DNA of 8,691 bases from Fibrobacteraceae bacterium (GTDB taxonomy: Bacteria > Fibrobacterota > Fibrobacteria > Fibrobacterales > Fibrobacteraceae), in contig JALNVO010000116.1 in NCBI GenBank assembly GCA_023231365.1, positions 1 through 8,691 on the forward strand, given 5' to 3'. Numbering within the stretch: the stretch's first letter is position 1; each line of letters begins with the position of its first letter. Of this stretch, positions 6,977-8,691 are shown piece after piece. The notes under the pieces are model-generated. The model searched no databases. It worked only from the letters and a program-made list of their open reading frames with translations, and was not told the origin of the DNA. Made by a program: the position numbers and the translations under genes.

Positions 6977-8100
6977 GCTTTACCTTCTAGCGGGATTTCA
7001 TTCCAACGCAGATTGAAATTGTGAAGGACCTTGCTTTCGCTGTCTTCCAAAAGAGCAATGGAGCGGATCGTTCGCTCCGCGATCTCGGCAAAGGTGCGAC
7101 CCGAAGTACTGTTGGGATAGCGGAGCACAACCGGAGAGCCCAAATCTCCGCAATCAGCAACGCCCGGTTCCAGAGGGACCTTTCCGAGGAGGGGCACTCC
7201 TAGAGCCTTAGCAATCCGCTCACCGCCACCCGTGCGGAAAATATCATGCCGCTTGCCGCAGCCATCACATACAAAATAACTCATGTTTTCTACGATACCT
7301 ACTACAGGAACCCCCACAGAGTCAAACATAGCAAGTCCTTTGCGGCAATCAGCGAGAGCTACTTCTTGAGGAGTCGTCACTACCACTGCGCAAGTCATCG
7401 GGCAATTCTGCGTGAGCGTGAGCTGAATATCGCCCGTTCCAGGAGGAAAATCAACAAGAAGGTAATCCAAAACACCCCAGCGGACGCGGTGAATGAAATT
7501 CTGAATCATCTGGCTCGCCATAGGCCCGCGCCAAATGGTCGCCTTATCCGAATCAGCAAACATCGCCATTGAAATAAGCTCTATCCCGCCTTTGGTAATT
7601 ACCGGCGAAATAGTGCGGTCATCATGTACTTCCGGCGCAGAGTCCACCCCGAACATAATGTTCATAGAAGGGCCGTAAATATCTGCATCCAAAACACCGA
7701 CCCTAGCCCCTGCAAGGCTGAGCGCCATAGCCAAATTCGCCGTTACCGTAGATTTGCCGACGCCGCCCTTTCCGCTCGCTACGCCAATAATGCGATGCAC
7801 ATCCTTGAGAAGAGCATTGTCCATTGGTGCTGCTTTAGAGGCAGAAGCTACACGCCCATTTGAAGCTTTGAGATTTACCGTAGCTGTTATGGCACCTATA
7901 TCGCGGAGAATCTGTTCGCATTGATCCTTAAAGCGGTCGCGGACGGGGCACGCCGGAGTAGTGAGAACCAAATCAAAAATGACATCGCCTTTTCCAGAAA
8001 TTTGGATGTTCTGGACAAAACCTAATTCGACAATGTTCTTTTGTAAATCCGGATCGCGGACGACGGACAAAGCATTCAATATCTGTTGTTCATTTATCAC
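6973..8100 (-). CDS. mrp: Mrp/ApbC Fe-S cluster carrier ATPase
   Basis: Mrp (ApbC/NBP35 family) is a cytoplasmic, dimeric P-loop ATPase that binds a 4Fe-4S cluster and passes it to apoproteins. From the chosen GTG start the protein has 375 residues. Residues 1-80 are a DUF59/MIP18-like domain with the conserved LTTPACP cysteine (C51). Next come the deviant Walker A SGKGGVGKS (109-117), the DADIYGPS switch, WRGPM, DFPPGTGD (217-224), and the cluster-ligating pair in FVCDGCGK (C278, C281). About 25 residues extend past the usual end. The frame opens at a TTG at 8118, but the GTG at 8100 is preferred because AGAAGGTG lies 5 bases before it and because residues MINEQQILNAL align with the family start. 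It heads the - strand block, divergent from crcB, and overlaps the DUF971 gene by 4 bases. Confidence 0.96.
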   Translation of the reverse strand: MINEQQILNALSVVRDPDLQKNIVELGFVQNIQISGKGDVIFDLVLTTPACPVRDRFKDQCEQILRDIGAITATVNLKASNGRVASASKAAPMDNALLKDVHRIIGVASGKGGVGKSTVTANLAMALSLAGARVGVLDADIYGPSMNIMFGVDSAPEVHDDRTISPVITKGGIELISMAMFADSDKATIWRGPMASQMIQNFIHRVRWGVLDYLLVDFPPGTGDIQLTLTQNCPMTCAVVVTTPQEVALADCRKGLAMFDSVGVPVVGIVENMSYFVCDGCGKRHDIFRTGGGERIAKALGVPLLGKVPLEPGVADCGDLGSPVVLRYPNSTSGRTFAEIAERTIRSIALLEDSESKVLHNFNLRWNEIPLEGKA

Positions 8101-8105
8101 GGGAA

Positions 8106-8113
8106 CACCTTCT
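8106..8113 (-). promoter_or_regulatory. Shine-Dalgarno deciding the mrp start
   Basis: The - strand reads AGAAGGTG, then TTCCC, then GTG. This favours the GTG at 8100 over the TTG six codons upstream, whose own coding bases would contain this site. Confidence 0.6.
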
Positions 8114-8135
8114 TTCAATAACCAAAATAGAAAAA

Positions 8136-8143
8136 ACTATATT
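8136..8143. promoter_or_regulatory. Possible back-to-back -10 elements between mrp and crcB
   Basis: In the 49-base divergent spacer, ACTATATT gives TATATT on the + strand (8138-8143) and TATAGT on the - strand (8141-8136), each matching five of six -10 consensus bases and sharing the same TATA core. Only poor -35 matches are seen (TTCAAT at 8114-8119 for crcB). If the + element is used, transcription would begin about at the crcB ATG. The mrp leader would be about 30 bases and would keep its Shine-Dalgarno. Confidence 0.35.
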
Positions 8144-8149
8144 GAGAAT

Positions 8150-8527
8150 ATGATCAAAGTTTTACTACTCATCGGAACAGGAAGCTTCTGCGGCGGAATT
8201 CTCCGATACCTCATTTCTCAGTTCGCCAAAGAGTACTTGCCCGGAGCATTTCCTTTTGGCACTTTTGCCGTCAACATATTGGGCTGTTTTTTGATCGGCG
8301 TCTTTTATGGACTTTCAGAACATATCAGCGGTTTTAGCCCCGAGCTCCGCACATTTCTCACCATTGGATTTTGCGGCGGATTCACCACATTTTCTACGTT
8401 CGCAAATGAAAGCCTTTCTCTCTTAAAAGGTGGAAACGCCCTCTACTTTGCCCTCTATGCAGGGCTGAGCGTCTTCCTCGGGATTCTCGCCGTCTATCTT
8501 GGAAATTGCACGACAAAATTTGTGTAA
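8150..8527 (+). CDS. crcB: CrcB/FluC fluoride ion channel
   Basis: FluC is a small dual-topology membrane protein that dimerises into a fluoride-selective channel and lets toxic fluoride leave the cytoplasm. The 125-residue product is the usual length, with four hydrophobic helices at about 3-25, 34-55, 66-90 (broken) and 97-118. Signatures are GGILRY (15-20), FGTFAVNILGCFLIG (36-50) with the pore asparagine N42, and GFCGGFTTFSTF (73-84), which contains the phenylalanines and threonines that line the pore and the break that binds a central sodium ion. The ATG at 8150 is chosen from family alignment: the open frame extends upstream to 7961, but that part is antisense to mrp. A weak AGAA is the only ribosome-binding match. 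No fluoride riboswitch is recognisable in the short upstream spacer. It is a single gene here, whereas some bacteria have a two-gene form. Confidence 0.96.
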   Translation: MIKVLLLIGTGSFCGGILRYLISQFAKEYLPGAFPFGTFAVNILGCFLIGVFYGLSEHISGFSPELRTFLTIGFCGGFTTFSTFANESLSLLKGGNALYFALYAGLSVFLGILAVYLGNCTTKFV

Positions 8528-8576
8528 CAAAGTAATTATGCCAACTAACAGAAGCTAAACCTAAGGGCGCGCATCG

Positions 8577-8691
8577 TCATTTATCCAAGCCCGTACAAGC
8601 TCTTCTTACCGAAATAAACATCTTAAAAAGTCCATACCCAATCAATGTGCCAATAGCACCATGAATCACATCGTCCCATTCTGCCAACCCT
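8577..8691 (-). CDS. C-terminal end of a probable VanZ-like membrane protein (partial)
   Basis: Only the last 37 codons are in the window; the frame (codons from 8690) continues past the right edge and ends with TGA at 8579-8577. The visible residues include GLAEWDDVIHGAIGTLIGYG followed by LFKMFISVRR. An E-x-D-D-V/I-I-x-N/H-x-x-G-x-x-x-G-Y pattern leading into a final hydrophobic helix is what the C-terminus of VanZ-like proteins looks like, as I recall the family. VanZ-like proteins are small integral membrane proteins; one member gives low-level teicoplanin resistance, but most have no known function. It is convergent with crcB with 49 bases between and no obvious terminator hairpin. The coding call is good from the conserved pattern and clean frame; the family call is moderate. 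Confidence 0.6.
   Translation of the reverse strand, partial: GLAEWDDVIHGAIGTLIGYGLFKMFISVRRACTGLDK

Noticed and set aside
6973..6990. Programmed frameshift fusing Mrp to DUF971
   Set aside because: The ATGA overlap invites the idea, but no slippery heptamer is seen and DUF971 has its own AGAAGGT ribosome-binding site, so reinitiation is simpler.
7961..8149. 63-codon N-terminal extension of crcB
   Set aside because: It is antisense to mrp, has no FluC homology, and the family starts at the ATG at 8150 with a normal 125-residue product.
8101..8149. Fluoride riboswitch upstream of crcB
   Set aside because: The spacer is only 49 bases, AT-rich, and lacks the conserved GGCGATGG-type stem and pseudoknot sequences.
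8528..8576. Terminator between crcB and the convergent VanZ-like gene
   Set aside because: A GGCGCGC patch is present but no stem of useful length followed by a T run on either strand.

Overview
The window is a compact bacterial chromosome segment with no gap over 300 bases and no RNA genes, mobile elements or CRISPR arrays. Gene content and style suggest a Gram-negative bacterium outside the Proteobacteria, with Fibrobacter or a relative as my best guess. The clues are a short RpoD-type sigma factor without region 1.1 (as in Bacteroidota), long periplasmic TPR proteins, and a TPR lipoprotein whose mature N-terminus resembles the SprE/PorW-like family. This assignment is inference; no taxonomic marker was compared.

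Left block, + strand (1-1802): the 3' part of prfA (release factor 1) overlaps prmC by 4 bases. PrmC methylates the glutamine of the GGQ motif in release factors, so the modifying enzyme and its substrate are translationally coupled.

Central block, - strand, transcribed right to left (8100 down to 1808): mrp (Fe-S cluster carrier ATPase), a DUF971 protein, a sigma-70 factor, an inner-membrane-anchored TPR protein, a TPR lipoprotein and a small unknown protein. The junctions are a 4-base overlap (mrp/DUF971), a 74-base AT-rich gap, a 1-base overlap (sigma/TPR), a 20-base gap and a 42-base gap. The block reads as one long operon or as two: an Fe-S unit (mrp-DUF971) and a transcription/envelope unit (sigma-TPR-lipoprotein-small ORF).

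Right block (8101-8691): a 49-base divergent spacer separates mrp from crcB (fluC, fluoride channel, + strand). Convergent to crcB is the C-terminal end of a probable VanZ-like membrane protein that continues beyond the window.

Most genes are housekeeping. The part least explained by known systems is the tight linkage of a sigma factor to two envelope TPR proteins, one with an unrecognised C-terminal domain and one with a possible link to type IX secretion, followed by a small ORF with an unusually strong ribosome-binding site and a TTG start.
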